Positions 8,143-16,825 are shown, counted from the first letter of the stretch. The stretch is 64,000 bases of DNA from Delftia tsuruhatensis NBRC 16741 (GCF_001571325.1 NZ_BCTO01000007.1:186001-250000), one strand, 5' to 3'. Made by a program: numbers and translations. The notes: generated from the sequence alone by a model not told the origin.

Positions 8143-9274
8143 GGAGCCGCTCCCAGGTTTGCACCGAGCCATCTGCCGCCAGCGCCTGGTAGGCCGGGAA
8201 CTGCGCGCCCGTGGCGCAGGCATGGTTGGGCAGGATGCGCAGCCGCGTGCCCAGGGGAAAGCGGGCGGCGATGTCGGCCTCTATCGCGCCATCAGCGCGC
8301 GCCAGGATGCCGTGCTCCTGGTTGGCGCCGGTCAGCACGAAGCCCGGCATCACCTCGCCATGCAGGTCGCAGACCTGGCCGTAGCCGAAGTCCTGCCGCT
8401 GTTTCGCCGTGCCCCGGTCGCGGCTCATGGCCATCCAGCCTGCGTCCACGATGGCCCAACCCTTGTCGGCCTGGTGGCCGATCACGGTGGCCAGCACCGA
8501 CAGCGCCACGTCCTCGGCCGTGCACACGCCGATGTTGCGCATCACCAGGTCGAAGAACACATAGACGCCTGCGCGCACCTCGGTCACGCCGTCCAGCCGG
8601 CATGCCGCCAGCGCGGTGGGCGTGGAGCCCACGCTGACCACGGGGCACGGCAGGCCGGCCGCGCGCAGGGCTTCGGCGGCCTGCACGCAGCCGGCGCGCT
8701 CGCGCTCGGCCAGCGCCTGCAGCGCATCGGGCGTGTCCAGCTCGTAGCTGGAGCCGGCATGCGTGAGCACACCACCCAGGCGCATGCCGCCGTCGTGCAG
8801 CGTGCGGCCAATGGCCAGCAGCAGCGGCGCATCTTCGGCGCCCACGCCGGAGCGGTGGCCGTCGGTGTCGATCTCTATCCATACCTCGAAGGCCTCGCCC
8901 TGTTCGCGGCCGAACGCGGCAATGGCCTGGGCCGCCGCCACGCTGTCCACGATGAGCTTGAGATCGCAGCCGCGCCGGCGCAGTTGCAGGGCCTGCGGCA
9001 GGCGGTGCGGCGCCATGCTGACTGCATAGAGGATGTCGGTGGTGCCAGCGGCAAAGAACTGCTCGGCCTCCTTCAGGGTGGAGACCGTGATGCCCGAGGC
9101 CCCGGCCGCGCGCTGCGCGGCGGCCACGGGCACGCTCTTGCTGGTCTTCACATGGGGGCGCAGGCGCACGCCCTGCGCGTCCATGCGCTGCTGCATGCGG
9201 TGGATGTTGCGCTGCATGCGTGCGAGGTCGATCACGGCAGCGGGCGTGTCCAGGGTCAGAAGTGTGTCTTGCAT
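8132..9274 (-). CDS. DSD1-family PLP enzyme (D-serine/D-threonine/3-hydroxyaspartate lyase or dehydratase)
   Basis: Predicted 380-residue fold-type III PLP enzyme of the D-threonine aldolase / DSD1 group, with N-terminal alanine-racemase-like barrel and C-terminal beta domain. LRPHVKTSKS carries the PLP Lys, and the C-terminal PNHACAT supplies the His-x-Cys metal site typical of zinc D-serine dehydratases and D-threo-3-hydroxyaspartate dehydratases. The full length matches. Known members either cleave D-3-hydroxy amino acids or dehydrate them to 2-oxo acids and ammonia. The coupled RidA gene favours a dehydratase that releases an enamine. Exact substrate is not visible. Confidence 0.85.
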   Translation of the reverse strand: MQDTLLTLDTPAAVIDLARMQRNIHRMQQRMDAQGVRLRPHVKTSKSVPVAAAQRAAGASGITVSTLKEAEQFFAAGTTDILYAVSMAPHRLPQALQLRRRGCDLKLIVDSVAAAQAIAAFGREQGEAFEVWIEIDTDGHRSGVGAEDAPLLLAIGRTLHDGGMRLGGVLTHAGSSYELDTPDALQALAERERAGCVQAAEALRAAGLPCPVVSVGSTPTALAACRLDGVTEVRAGVYVFFDLVMRNIGVCTAEDVALSVLATVIGHQADKGWAIVDAGWMAMSRDRGTAKQRQDFGYGQVCDLHGEVMPGFVLTGANQEHGILARADGAIEADIAARFPLGTRLRILPNHACATGAQFPAYQALAADGSVQTWERLHGW

Positions 9275-9293
9275 GGTGTTTCTCTCTCCATCG

Positions 9294-10307
9294 TCAATCC
9301 AGGTATTGGCCTTTGGCCTTGAGGGCAGGCACGTCGTTGCGCAGTCCCTGTTCGATCAAGGCGGAGACCGTGGCCGGCACGGCCTGCTCGGGCGACGGCA
9401 GCTCCACCCCCAGCGCAGCCATCTGTGCGCGCAGGCCCGCATCGCCCATGGCGTGCTGCAGCGACCGCGTCAGCCGCGCGAGCACCGCCGGCGGCGTGCC
9501 GCGTGGTGCGAAGATCGCGTTCCATGAGCGCGCCTGCAGGGGGTGGCCGGCCTCGGCGCTGGCCGCCGTGCCCGGCAGCTGAGCCAGGCGCTGTGTTCCC
9601 AGCACCGCAATCGCCTTGATGCGGCCGCCCGCGATCTGCGGCAGCGCCGTCGTCGTCTGGTCGCACATGAAATCGGTCTGTCCGCCCATGAGATCGTTCA
9701 TGGCAGGCGCGATCCCGCGATAGGGAACATGGGTGGGGCTTTGGCCCAGCGCCGACAGCAGCAGCACGCACCCATAGTGCGATATCGAGCCCACGCCGGC
9801 GCTGCCATAGGAGGCTGCGGCCTGGTTGCGCTTGAGCCAGTCGGCGAACTGGCGCAGGTCGGAGGCCGGCAGATTGGCACGCGCCAGCAGCAGCATGGGC
9901 GCCGCGCCCGCAGGTCCCACAGGGGCGAAGTCGGCCACGGGGTCATAGGGCAGCTTGCGGTACAAGGCCACATTGACCACATGCGTGCCTATGCCGCCAA
10001 AGGACAGGGTGTAGCCGTCGGCAGCAGCCTTGCGCGCCTGGTTCAGGCCGATGGTTCCATTGGCGCCACCCAGGTTCTCGATCACCAGGGGTTGGCCCAG
10101 ATGCTCCCCCATCTTCTGAGCCACGGCACGGGCCAGCGCATCGCTGGGGCCTCCCGGGGGAAACGGCACGACCAGCGTGACCGGCCTGGCCGGAAAGGCA
10201 GCGCCGGCCTGCGCCAGGGCTCCCTGGCTCCACGCCATGGCACAGACGATGGACAGGACCGGGAATGCGGACACAAGGGACAACGGCAGGGCTGGACGCA
10301 GCTGCAT
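9294..10307 (-). CDS. Bug-family tripartite tricarboxylate transporter substrate-binding protein
   Basis: Predicted 337-residue periplasmic receptor of the Bug family. Signal peptide at the start (MQLRPALPLSLVSAFPVLS, cleaved near ALAQA), then the typical FPARPVTLVVPFPPGGPSDA motif, VIENLGGANGTIG, and the YGSAGVGS and HVPYRGIAPAMNDLMGG blocks. GAGGAG lies ahead of ATG 10307. No TctA/TctB membrane genes are nearby, as is usual for the many orphan Bug receptors in Comamonadaceae. It lies upstream of the DSD1-like gene in the same direction, so it may bind the hydroxy or amino acid used by that enzyme; this is inference. Confidence 0.9.
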   Translation of the reverse strand: MQLRPALPLSLVSAFPVLSIVCAMAWSQGALAQAGAAFPARPVTLVVPFPPGGPSDALARAVAQKMGEHLGQPLVIENLGGANGTIGLNQARKAAADGYTLSFGGIGTHVVNVALYRKLPYDPVADFAPVGPAGAAPMLLLARANLPASDLRQFADWLKRNQAAASYGSAGVGSISHYGCVLLLSALGQSPTHVPYRGIAPAMNDLMGGQTDFMCDQTTTALPQIAGGRIKAIAVLGTQRLAQLPGTAASAEAGHPLQARSWNAIFAPRGTPPAVLARLTRSLQHAMGDAGLRAQMAALGVELPSPEQAVPATVSALIEQGLRNDVPALKAKGQYLD

Positions 10308-10373
10308 GGCAGGCTCCTCACAAGGGTGGACAGGATAGGAGGGCGGGCACAGCACCGGCTGCACCCTCGGGGT

Positions 10374-11039
10374 TCAACCCTGCTGCAGGGAAAAGTCCCT
10401 GAGCCAGGGCAGTGCCGGCGCCAGCGTGGGTGCTTCGGCCTCGGCCTGCGGCGCGCCCGTGGGCCGCGACAGGCCCACGCGGTTGTGCCAGAAGGTACGC
10501 AGGCCCACGGCCGAGGTGCCGAACAGGTCATAGCCCGATCCGGCCACGAAGGCGGCCTGGCCCGCAGGCAGCCCCAGCCGGTCCAGCGCCAGCTGGTAGG
10601 GCCGGGGGTCGGGCTTGTAGAAGCCTGCTGCTTCCGAGGTCACCACCACATCCCAATCCACGCCCAGCAGCGCGGCGGCACGTTGACCCAGTCGCTCGGA
10701 GCAATTGGTCACCACGGCCAGGCGGCAGTGCGGGCGCAGGGCGGCCAGCAGCTCGCGTGCGCCATCCCAGGGCTGCAGCTGCTCCCATTGCGCCTCCAGC
10801 CTGTCGGCCACCGCCTCGGGCAGGCCCCGGTTGCGGGCCGCCGTGCGCACCAGGTCCTCATAGGGCTGGTAGGCGCCGCAGCCATAGGTCAGGCGCAGGT
10901 ATTCGGCGCGCCAGTCGCGCCCGGCAGCCTCGCTGCCGGCGGCCGCATTCCAGACGGTCCAGGAGTCCAGCAAGGCGGTCAGCAGGTCGAAGAGCACGGC
11001 CCGGGGCCATGCGGCAGAGGTGGGGTATGGGGTGTTCAT
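10374..11039 (-). CDS. HAD-superfamily hydrolase (haloacid dehalogenase-like)
   Basis: Predicted 221-residue HAD hydrolase. Motif I is VLFDLLTALLDSW: the nucleophile Asp is present but the second acidic residue of phosphatases (DxD) is Leu, which argues against a normal phosphatase and towards a dehalogenase-like or diverged member. Motif II is VVTNCS, the motif III Lys is in GFYKPDPRPY, and motif IV region is VAGSGYDLFGTSAVGLRTFWHNR, close to L-2-haloacid dehalogenases. First gene of the leftward unit with the Bug receptor, DSD1 enzyme and RidA; divergent from the LysR gene. Substrate unknown. Confidence 0.75.
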   Translation of the reverse strand: MNTPYPTSAAWPRAVLFDLLTALLDSWTVWNAAAGSEAAGRDWRAEYLRLTYGCGAYQPYEDLVRTAARNRGLPEAVADRLEAQWEQLQPWDGARELLAALRPHCRLAVVTNCSERLGQRAAALLGVDWDVVVTSEAAGFYKPDPRPYQLALDRLGLPAGQAAFVAGSGYDLFGTSAVGLRTFWHNRVGLSRPTGAPQAEAEAPTLAPALPWLRDFSLQQG

Positions 11040-11090
11040 GCCTTGGCACTGTACGGACCAAGACCATGGTCGTGGTTAAATCCGCCGTCA

Positions 11091-11111
11091 TCAATCGTTA
11101 AGGCAAATTGA
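11091..11111 (+). promoter_or_regulatory. LysR-type operator, TCAAT-N11-ATTGA
   Basis: A perfect interrupted dyad TCAAT-N11-ATTGA, containing the T-N11-A core of LysR binding boxes, ends one base before the LysR start codon and lies 50 bases from the divergent HAD gene. It fits autoregulation plus control of the divergent unit. Confidence 0.6.
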
Positions 11112-12020
11112 ATGATTGCCATCGAAGACCTGCAGCTTGCCGCCGCCTTGCTGCGCGAAAGCTCGCTGAGCGCGGCGGCCCGTGCGCTTGACGTGACACC
11201 GCCTGCACTGTCCATGCGGCTGCGCCGGCTGGAGGCCGAACTGGGCCTGTCCCTGGCCAACCGCAGCGCGCGGCGCCTGGCGCTGACGCCCGAGGGCGAG
11301 CGCTTTGCCCGCGAGGCCGTGCGGCTGCTGGGCCAGATCGAGGAGCTGCGCGACTCGCTGCACGGCGATGCCCGGCAGCTGGGTGGCACGCTGCGCATTG
11401 CCGCGCCCTTTGGCTATGGGCGCAGCCGGCTGGCCCCGGCCCTGGTGCCCTTCACGCGCCAGCACCCGCAACTGAAACTGCAGCTGGACCTGCGCGAAAC
11501 GCCTTTCCCCGACCGCCACGATGCCGATGCCGTGGTCCACATCGGCACGGTGCGCGACTCCTCCTGGGTGGCGCGCGAGCTGGCTGCCAACGACCGCTGG
11601 CTGTGCGCCAGCCCCGACTACCTGCGCCGCCATGGCACGCCCGCCACGCCGCGCGAATTGCTGGAGCACGCCTGCATCTGCATCCGCGAGAACGAGGAGG
11701 ATGTGACGCTGTGGCACCTGCGCCCCGCCGCCAGCCGGCGTGCCGTGGACGGCCAGACCCTGCGCGTGACGCCGTCCTACGTCACCAACGATGGCGGCGT
11801 GGCCCGCCACTGGGCCGAACAGGGCCTGGGCCTGGTGCTGCGTTCGCAATGGGACATGGCACCGGCCATTGCCGAGGGCCGGCTGGTGCGCGTGCTGCCC
11901 GACTGGCATTTCGGCAGCGCGCCCGTCACCCTGCTGGTGCCCACGCGCAAGGGCCGCACGGCGCGCGTGCAGGCCTTGGTGACGTTTCTGGAGCAGTGCG
12001 CCGCAGCGGGCGCGCTGTAG
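11112..12020 (+). CDS. LysR-family transcriptional regulator
   Basis: Predicted 302-residue LTTR with N-terminal winged helix-turn-helix (residues about 1-60: LQLAAALLRESSLSAAARAL ... LSMRLRRLEAELGLSLANRS) and a C-terminal ligand-binding domain containing the GYGRSRLAPALVPFTRQHP and DAVVHIGTVRDSSW blocks of the DmlR/TtuA-like group. Divergent from the HAD/Bug/DSD1/RidA unit, with a clean LysR operator over its own start, so these genes are the likely targets. It converges with the MFS gene with a gap of six bases. The effector may be the unit's hydroxy or amino acid substrate. Confidence 0.9.
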   Translation: MIAIEDLQLAAALLRESSLSAAARALDVTPPALSMRLRRLEAELGLSLANRSARRLALTPEGERFAREAVRLLGQIEELRDSLHGDARQLGGTLRIAAPFGYGRSRLAPALVPFTRQHPQLKLQLDLRETPFPDRHDADAVVHIGTVRDSSWVARELAANDRWLCASPDYLRRHGTPATPRELLEHACICIRENEEDVTLWHLRPAASRRAVDGQTLRVTPSYVTNDGGVARHWAEQGLGLVLRSQWDMAPAIAEGRLVRVLPDWHFGSAPVTLLVPTRKGRTARVQALVTFLEQCAAAGAL

Positions 12021-12026
12021 TGCAGG

Positions 12027-13322
12027 TCAGGCCGTGCGCGCGGACGTATCCCGGGCATCGCTGGCACCGTGGGTGCCCTGGCCGCGCTCGCGCAGCCACA
12101 GCACCAGGCCGCAGACCATGACCACCAGCTGCGTGCCCACCAGCAGGCCGAAGCCGGCAACGAAACCGCCGCCGGCCGAATGCGATGTCCAGCCGATGAC
12201 GGCGCCCATGAGCGCAGGCATGAAGCCCGCCACCAGGGTCGCCGTGCCGTTGACGACGCCATAGGCGCTGGCCACATGCTCGGGCCGCGCGCAGTACTGC
12301 ACGGTGCTGGGAATGGCCGGGCTCATCAAGCCCCAGCAGAAGTTGGCGGCGATCAGGCAGTAGGCCGCCGCGTAGCGGTCTTCCATGTGGATGGCCAGCC
12401 ATATGGCCAGCGCCAGGCCCAGGCTGCCGCCGACGAAGATCAGCGGCACCTGGCGGCGCGGCAAGCGGTCGATGACGATGCCGCCGACCAGCACGGCCAA
12501 TACCGTGGCGTACTGCGGCAGCGAGGCCAGCCAGCCCATCTCGCGCAGCGAAAAGCCGCGCGACTCCAGGTAGGCCGGCAGCCAGTTGCTGCTGCCCCAG
12601 AGGTAGGAGAAGAAGGCCGCCGACAGCACGGCCACCAGCACCAGATAGCGCGTGTGCATGGCGCCGCGCACGATCTGCCCGACCTGGCCCACCGCCTCGC
12701 CCAGCGAGCGCGGGCGCGGCATGCCGGTGTCCACGCGGGGCATGCGGATGAAGGCCAGCACCAGCGGAATGCCGATGGCCACATTGATCAGGCCCAGCAC
12801 GTGGAACGAGGTCTGCCAGTCATGGCCGGCCACCAGGTAGCCGATCAGCGGATAGCCCACCGCCAGCCCCAGGCCCGTGCCCATGTTCACGAAGGAGTTG
12901 GGCAGGCCGTTCTCATGGCTCTGGAAATGCGCCTTGATGTAGCTGCCCGCCAGCGAGTACAGCGGCCCTTCGGAGATGCCCAGCAGGATGCGCGAGGCCA
13001 GCAGCAGGCCATAGCTGTTCATGGCCGGGGACAGAAAGGACACGGCGCCCCACAGCAGCAGGCCGACCACCAGGCTTCGGCGCACGCCGAAGAGCGCCGC
13101 GCAAAACGGCGTCAACACGAAGGAAGAAACGCCGTAGCCCACCATGAAGGCCGTGGCCAGCAGGCCCTGGCGCGTGCGGTCGTCGTGCGTCAGCCCGATG
13201 TGGTCCAGAAATCCCTGGTCGAGGATGAGGATCGAAAGGTTGATCCGGTCCACATAGGAGATGGCGACGATGATGAAGAGGCTGATCACCCCCCACCAGC
13301 GGGCCGCACGCATATCTTTCAT
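12027..13322 (-). CDS. MFS transporter, anion:cation symporter type
   Basis: Predicted 431-residue major facilitator with 12 membrane segments. The first segment is followed by YVDRINLS, the signature of the ACS family (phthalate, tartrate, hexuronate and 4-hydroxyphenylacetate symporters), and GISEGPLYSLAGSYIKAHF is the segment 4-5 block. It should import an organic anion with protons. It is the last gene of the long leftward block with porin, Rieske oxygenase, ring-cleavage and dehydrogenase genes, so the substrate is probably the aromatic acid handled by that block. Substrate is inferred from context only. Confidence 0.88.
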   Translation of the reverse strand: MKDMRAARWWGVISLFIIVAISYVDRINLSILILDQGFLDHIGLTHDDRTRQGLLATAFMVGYGVSSFVLTPFCAALFGVRRSLVVGLLLWGAVSFLSPAMNSYGLLLASRILLGISEGPLYSLAGSYIKAHFQSHENGLPNSFVNMGTGLGLAVGYPLIGYLVAGHDWQTSFHVLGLINVAIGIPLVLAFIRMPRVDTGMPRPRSLGEAVGQVGQIVRGAMHTRYLVLVAVLSAAFFSYLWGSSNWLPAYLESRGFSLREMGWLASLPQYATVLAVLVGGIVIDRLPRRQVPLIFVGGSLGLALAIWLAIHMEDRYAAAYCLIAANFCWGLMSPAIPSTVQYCARPEHVASAYGVVNGTATLVAGFMPALMGAVIGWTSHSAGGGFVAGFGLLVGTQLVVMVCGLVLWLRERGQGTHGASDARDTSARTA

Positions 13323-13351
13323 GGCAAGTCTCTATCGCCCGATGGGCTGTA

Positions 13352-14419
13352 TCAGAAGAAGTGGCGCACGCCCACCTCGAAGCCGGAGGAGCGGCCGCCC
13401 AGCGTGGTGCCCGGGGCCGACAGGCCCTGCACGCCGATGGACTTGGCCGCGCCGTCCTTGTTCTTGAGGAAGGCCACCGTGCCGTAGACCTGGGTGCGCT
13501 TGGACAGGTTGTGCCCGTAGCCCACGCTGATCTTGTTCCAGTCGGCATTGCTGCCGTCGGTGTTGTAGTGGCCGTAGGAGGCCTTGAACTCGCCCATGCC
13601 CACGGGCGCGGTCACGCCCAGCTGCAGGGCGGTGACCTTGAGGGCGCCGCGCTTTTCGCTGGCCCACAGCAGCATGGGCTTGGCCACGCCGAAGTCCCAG
13701 CTCAGGCCCACGTTGCTGGCCGTGAGGTTGGTCGCATCGCTGTCGCCATAGAACTTGCCCGTGGCCAGTGCGCCGTTGAAGGGGCCCTGGCGGTAGCCGA
13801 AGCGCAGGCCGCGGTAGTCGCCCTGGTTCTTGTTGGGCGCGCTGCGCGCCTGCTCGCCCATGGCCACCTGCACCTGGCCGTAGAAGCCGCCCAGGTTCTG
13901 CGGCAGGAAGTAGCTGACCGCGTTGCTGATCTGGATGGGCGCGCCGCCCGTGGCCGTGCCCGTGCCGGGAATGCCCAGCATGGTGAAGCCCATGGTGCCG
14001 CCCACGCCGTTGGTGAGGAAGGGGTCGAAGATCAGCGTGCTCAGGAAGGTGGCCGAGTCATCGCGGCCCAGGCGCACTTCGCCGAAGTCGCCCGACAGGC
14101 TCACGGTGGAGCGGCGGTTGAAGCTCAGGCCGCCACCGCTGGCCTTGCCCGAGCCGCTGTCCACGTCCATGCCCGCCTCCAGCCAGAAGCCAGCGCGCAG
14201 GCCGCCGCCCAGCTCTTCCGTGCCGCGAAAGCCGAGGCGGCTGATGTTGGCGCCGCCCGTGGACAGGCCGGTCTTGGACGGGCCGGAGCCGTTCAGGTGC
14301 GTGACGCCGACATCGACGACGCCGAAGATCTCGACCTTGGACTGCGCCGAAGCGGCACCGGGCAAGGACGCCAGGCAGGCTAGCGCCACGCCCAGCATGG
14401 GCGTATGGATGGTTTTCAT
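13352..14419 (-). CDS. Gram-negative general porin (Omp32/OmpC-like)
   Basis: Predicted 355-residue trimeric 16-stranded porin of the betaproteobacterial Omp32 group. Signal peptide MKTIHTPMLGVALACLASLP, cleaved at GAASAQS, then the typical first strands KVEIFGVVDVGVTHLNG and SRLGFRGTEELGGGLRAGFWLE, and a C-terminal Phe (VGVRHFF). GAGGAG precedes ATG 14419; the open frame continues far upstream through other genes but that part is not coding. It sits inside the catabolic block between reductase and MFS genes, suggesting a role in outer-membrane entry of the substrate. Confidence 0.92.
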   Translation of the reverse strand: MKTIHTPMLGVALACLASLPGAASAQSKVEIFGVVDVGVTHLNGSGPSKTGLSTGGANISRLGFRGTEELGGGLRAGFWLEAGMDVDSGSGKASGGGLSFNRRSTVSLSGDFGEVRLGRDDSATFLSTLIFDPFLTNGVGGTMGFTMLGIPGTGTATGGAPIQISNAVSYFLPQNLGGFYGQVQVAMGEQARSAPNKNQGDYRGLRFGYRQGPFNGALATGKFYGDSDATNLTASNVGLSWDFGVAKPMLLWASEKRGALKVTALQLGVTAPVGMGEFKASYGHYNTDGSNADWNKISVGYGHNLSKRTQVYGTVAFLKNKDGAAKSIGVQGLSAPGTTLGGRSSGFEVGVRHFF

Positions 14420-14496
14420 GGGGTTGTCTCCTCTGGGGTGGTGGCTTGGGGGGCTTGGGGGTGGTGGGTTGTTGCCGTGCAGGTCTGATTGCCTGC

Positions 14497-15456
14497 TCAG
14501 ATATCGAGCACTAAACGTTCGCTCTTGCAGCCGGAAACGCAGACCATCATCACTTTGTTGCTGGCCTTTTCCTTGGGGCTGAGCACCGAGTCGCGGTGGT
14601 CCGGAATGCCTTCGAGCACGCGCGTCTCGCAGGAGCCGCAGACACCTTCGCAGCAGCTGTGGTCCATCTGGATGCCGGCATCCAGCAGGGTGTCGAGCAG
14701 CGACTTCTCGGGCGTGATCTCGATGAAGCGGCCGCTGCGCTTGAGTTCCACCGTGTAGTTGCTGCGCGCATCGTCGGCGGCCTTGACCTCCACGGGCGTG
14801 AAGCGCTCGATGTGGGCGTTGGCGTGGCCCAGCTCGGCGCAGAACTTCTCGAAGGCGTCCAGCATGGGCGTGGGGCCGCAGGCGTAGTGGTGCGTGCCCG
14901 CGTCGGGCTGGCGTTGGGCCAGCAGCGCGCGCAGGTCGGGCGGGCCGCCGGCCTCGCTGTCGAAGTGCAGGTGCAGCGGCATGCCCAGCGCCTGCAGCTC
15001 TTCCAGGAAGGCCGCGCCCTTGCGCTCGCGGGCGAAGTACAGCATCTCGAACGAGCGGCCCTGGCCCTTGAGCCTGCGCGCCATGCACAGCAGCGGCGTG
15101 ATGCCGATGCCGCCGGCCACCAGCACGGTGTGCGCGGCGCTTTCGTCCAGCGCGAAATGGTTGCGCGGCTCGGAGATGGTGATGGGCATGCCCACGCGCA
15201 GCGACTCGTGCACGCAGCGCGAGCCACCGCGGCTGGCGCGGTCGCGCAGCACGCCGACCACGTAGCGGTGGCGCTCCTCGCTGGGGTTGCTCAGCGAGTA
15301 GCTGCGCACCAGGCCGTTGGGCAGGTGCAGATCGATGTGCGAGCCCGGCGTGAAGGCGGGAAGCTCCCCGCCCGCCACGGGCCGCAGGTCCACGCTGATG
15401 GTGTCCTGGGCCTCGAAGCGCAGCGTGTGCACGAAGGCCTGGAGGTTGGTGCTCAT
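14497..15456 (-). CDS. Phthalate/vanillate-type oxygenase reductase (FMN, NAD, 2Fe-2S)
   Basis: Predicted 319-residue class IA reductase that passes electrons from NAD(P)H to a Rieske oxygenase. Order: FMN-binding barrel with RSYSLSNP, nucleotide domain with VLVAGGIGITPLLCMARRL and YACGPTPMLDAF, and C-terminal plant-type ferredoxin with DHSCCEGVCGSCETRVLEG and a final Cys in MVCVSGC. The set is complete. It overlaps the Rieske oxygenase gene by four bases (ATGA), so the two form the two-component oxygenase. Similar partners are known for vanillate demethylase, phthalate and carnitine oxygenases. Confidence 0.92.
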   Translation of the reverse strand: MSTNLQAFVHTLRFEAQDTISVDLRPVAGGELPAFTPGSHIDLHLPNGLVRSYSLSNPSEERHRYVVGVLRDRASRGGSRCVHESLRVGMPITISEPRNHFALDESAAHTVLVAGGIGITPLLCMARRLKGQGRSFEMLYFARERKGAAFLEELQALGMPLHLHFDSEAGGPPDLRALLAQRQPDAGTHHYACGPTPMLDAFEKFCAELGHANAHIERFTPVEVKAADDARSNYTVELKRSGRFIEITPEKSLLDTLLDAGIQMDHSCCEGVCGSCETRVLEGIPDHRDSVLSPKEKASNKVMMVCVSGCKSERLVLDI

Positions 15457-16478
15457 GATGCGGCGCCTTCGTCGATCTGCTCCTGGGCCAGGCGGCGCAG
15501 GTGGCGGCGCAGGCGCACCAGGCCGATGTCATGCTGGTAGAGGTTCTCGCGCTCGTTGGCGTCCAGCTCCATCTGCTCCATCATGATCCGGTCCTGCTCC
15601 AGCACGGCCCAGTGGCGCGCCTCCAGGCGGTTGCGGTACAGGAAGCGCCAGGTGTCGCGCATCCAGCCCTGCACCTTGCGGCAGCGCCAGAAGAACACGG
15701 CGCACAGGTCGGCGCTGATGGGCGTGACGCAGGCCACGATGGCGAAGTTGCCGCCGGGGCCGCCGGTCTTGGGATAGGGGATCTCCAGGCGCATCCAGTG
15801 CACGCCCGTGCTGCCCCACTCGGTCCAGTCGAAGTTCACGCCGCGCTGGCCCACCTTCTCGAAGACGAAGCCGTCATCGGTCTCGCGCACCTGGAACGTG
15901 GCCTTGCTGTCACCCTCGGCCATGGAGTGCGACTGCTTGTGCAGGAAGGTGCCGTGCATGGGGTCCATGACGTTGTCCAGCGCATAGCGGTAGTCGCTGC
16001 GCCACTCGGCATAGCACAGGAAGTTGGAGTACTCAGGCGAGGTCAGCTCCTCGGGCAGCGTGAACTCGGGCGCCTCGTCAACGGCCTTGTCGCTGTTGTA
16101 GAGAAAGATGGCGCCATGCGCCTCGCGCGCATGGAAGGCCAGCGCCGCGCGCGAGCCTTCGAGCTTGCAGCCGGGGCTGCCGGGCACCTTGGTCACGGTG
16201 CCGTCGCAGCGCACTTCCACGCCGTGGTAGGGGCAGGCCAGGCGGTCGCCCAGGATCACGCCCTGCGACAGCGGCGCGCCGCGGTGCGGGCAATGGTCTT
16301 CCAGCGCATGGACCTGGCCGGCGGCATCGCGCCACAGCGCGATCTTGCGGCCGAAGCGGCGCACGGACACGGGCTGGGTCTTCACGAAGTCCGAGGGGCA
16401 GACCGCGTACCAGAGGTTCTTCAGGCCTTTGTTGAGCAGGCCGTCCACCGGATCGATGGTGATGGTTTGTACGTTCAT
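15453..16478 (-). CDS. Rieske non-heme iron oxygenase, large subunit
   Basis: Predicted 341-residue oxygenase of the phthalate/vanillate-demethylase group. The Rieske centre ligands are C63 and H65 (HCPHRGAPLSQG) and C82 and H85 (CPYHGVEV). The mononuclear iron site is in ALDNVMDPMHGTFLH, with the bridging Asp and two His. No small beta subunit gene is present, as expected for this group. The enzyme hydroxylates or O/N-demethylates an aromatic acid; the substrate cannot be read from sequence. Translationally coupled to its reductase and preceded by a 73-residue gene 24 bases upstream. Confidence 0.92.
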   Translation of the reverse strand: MNVQTITIDPVDGLLNKGLKNLWYAVCPSDFVKTQPVSVRRFGRKIALWRDAAGQVHALEDHCPHRGAPLSQGVILGDRLACPYHGVEVRCDGTVTKVPGSPGCKLEGSRAALAFHAREAHGAIFLYNSDKAVDEAPEFTLPEELTSPEYSNFLCYAEWRSDYRYALDNVMDPMHGTFLHKQSHSMAEGDSKATFQVRETDDGFVFEKVGQRGVNFDWTEWGSTGVHWMRLEIPYPKTGGPGGNFAIVACVTPISADLCAVFFWRCRKVQGWMRDTWRFLYRNRLEARHWAVLEQDRIMMEQMELDANERENLYQHDIGLVRLRRHLRRLAQEQIDEGAAS

Positions 16479-16502
16479 GGGGCTCTCCAGTCCTGCTCGG
16501 TA

Positions 16503-16724
16503 TCAATAGCCCAGCCGCGCCATCAGCGCCTGGAAGCTGTCTTCGGTCCAGGCCTCGCCGTTCTCGCCGGAGGGGCCGCTGCGGTTGAGGTAGGCCACCA
16601 GTTCGGGCAGGGTCTGCACGCCTTCGCCGAAGGCGCGTTCGATGGAATCGCCCAGCAGGTCTTCCATCAGGGTGGGGGCACGTTCGCGCGCCTGGTGCGG
16701 CTCGAGATAGCGATCAGCGGCCAT
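16503..16724 (-). CDS. Small 73-residue protein next to Rieske oxygenase, function unknown
   Basis: I do not recognise a function with certainty. The frame from ATG 16724 has a strong ribosome site (GGAGAG, 6 bases away) and ends 24 bases before the oxygenase gene. The protein starts with MAADRYLEPHQ, has a probable amphipathic helix MEDLLGDSIERAFGEGVQTL, then LPELVAYLNRSG and a C-terminal stretch WTEDSFQALMARLGY. The second half has the look of a resolvase-like helix-turn-helix (a helix, GxG-type turn and second helix). No Cys or metal motif. Position and coupling suggest an accessory or regulatory role for the oxygenase. Confidence 0.75.
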   Translation of the reverse strand: MAADRYLEPHQARERAPTLMEDLLGDSIERAFGEGVQTLPELVAYLNRSGPSGENGEAWTEDSFQALMARLGY

Positions 16725-16825
16725 GGTTCTCTCCTTCGAAAACTGTCTTGAATCGTGGTTCGGCTTCATTGCCCGGAGCGTCGCCCGCCACCCGTATCGC
16801 GTGAAACCGGCGCAGCCCGACCTCA

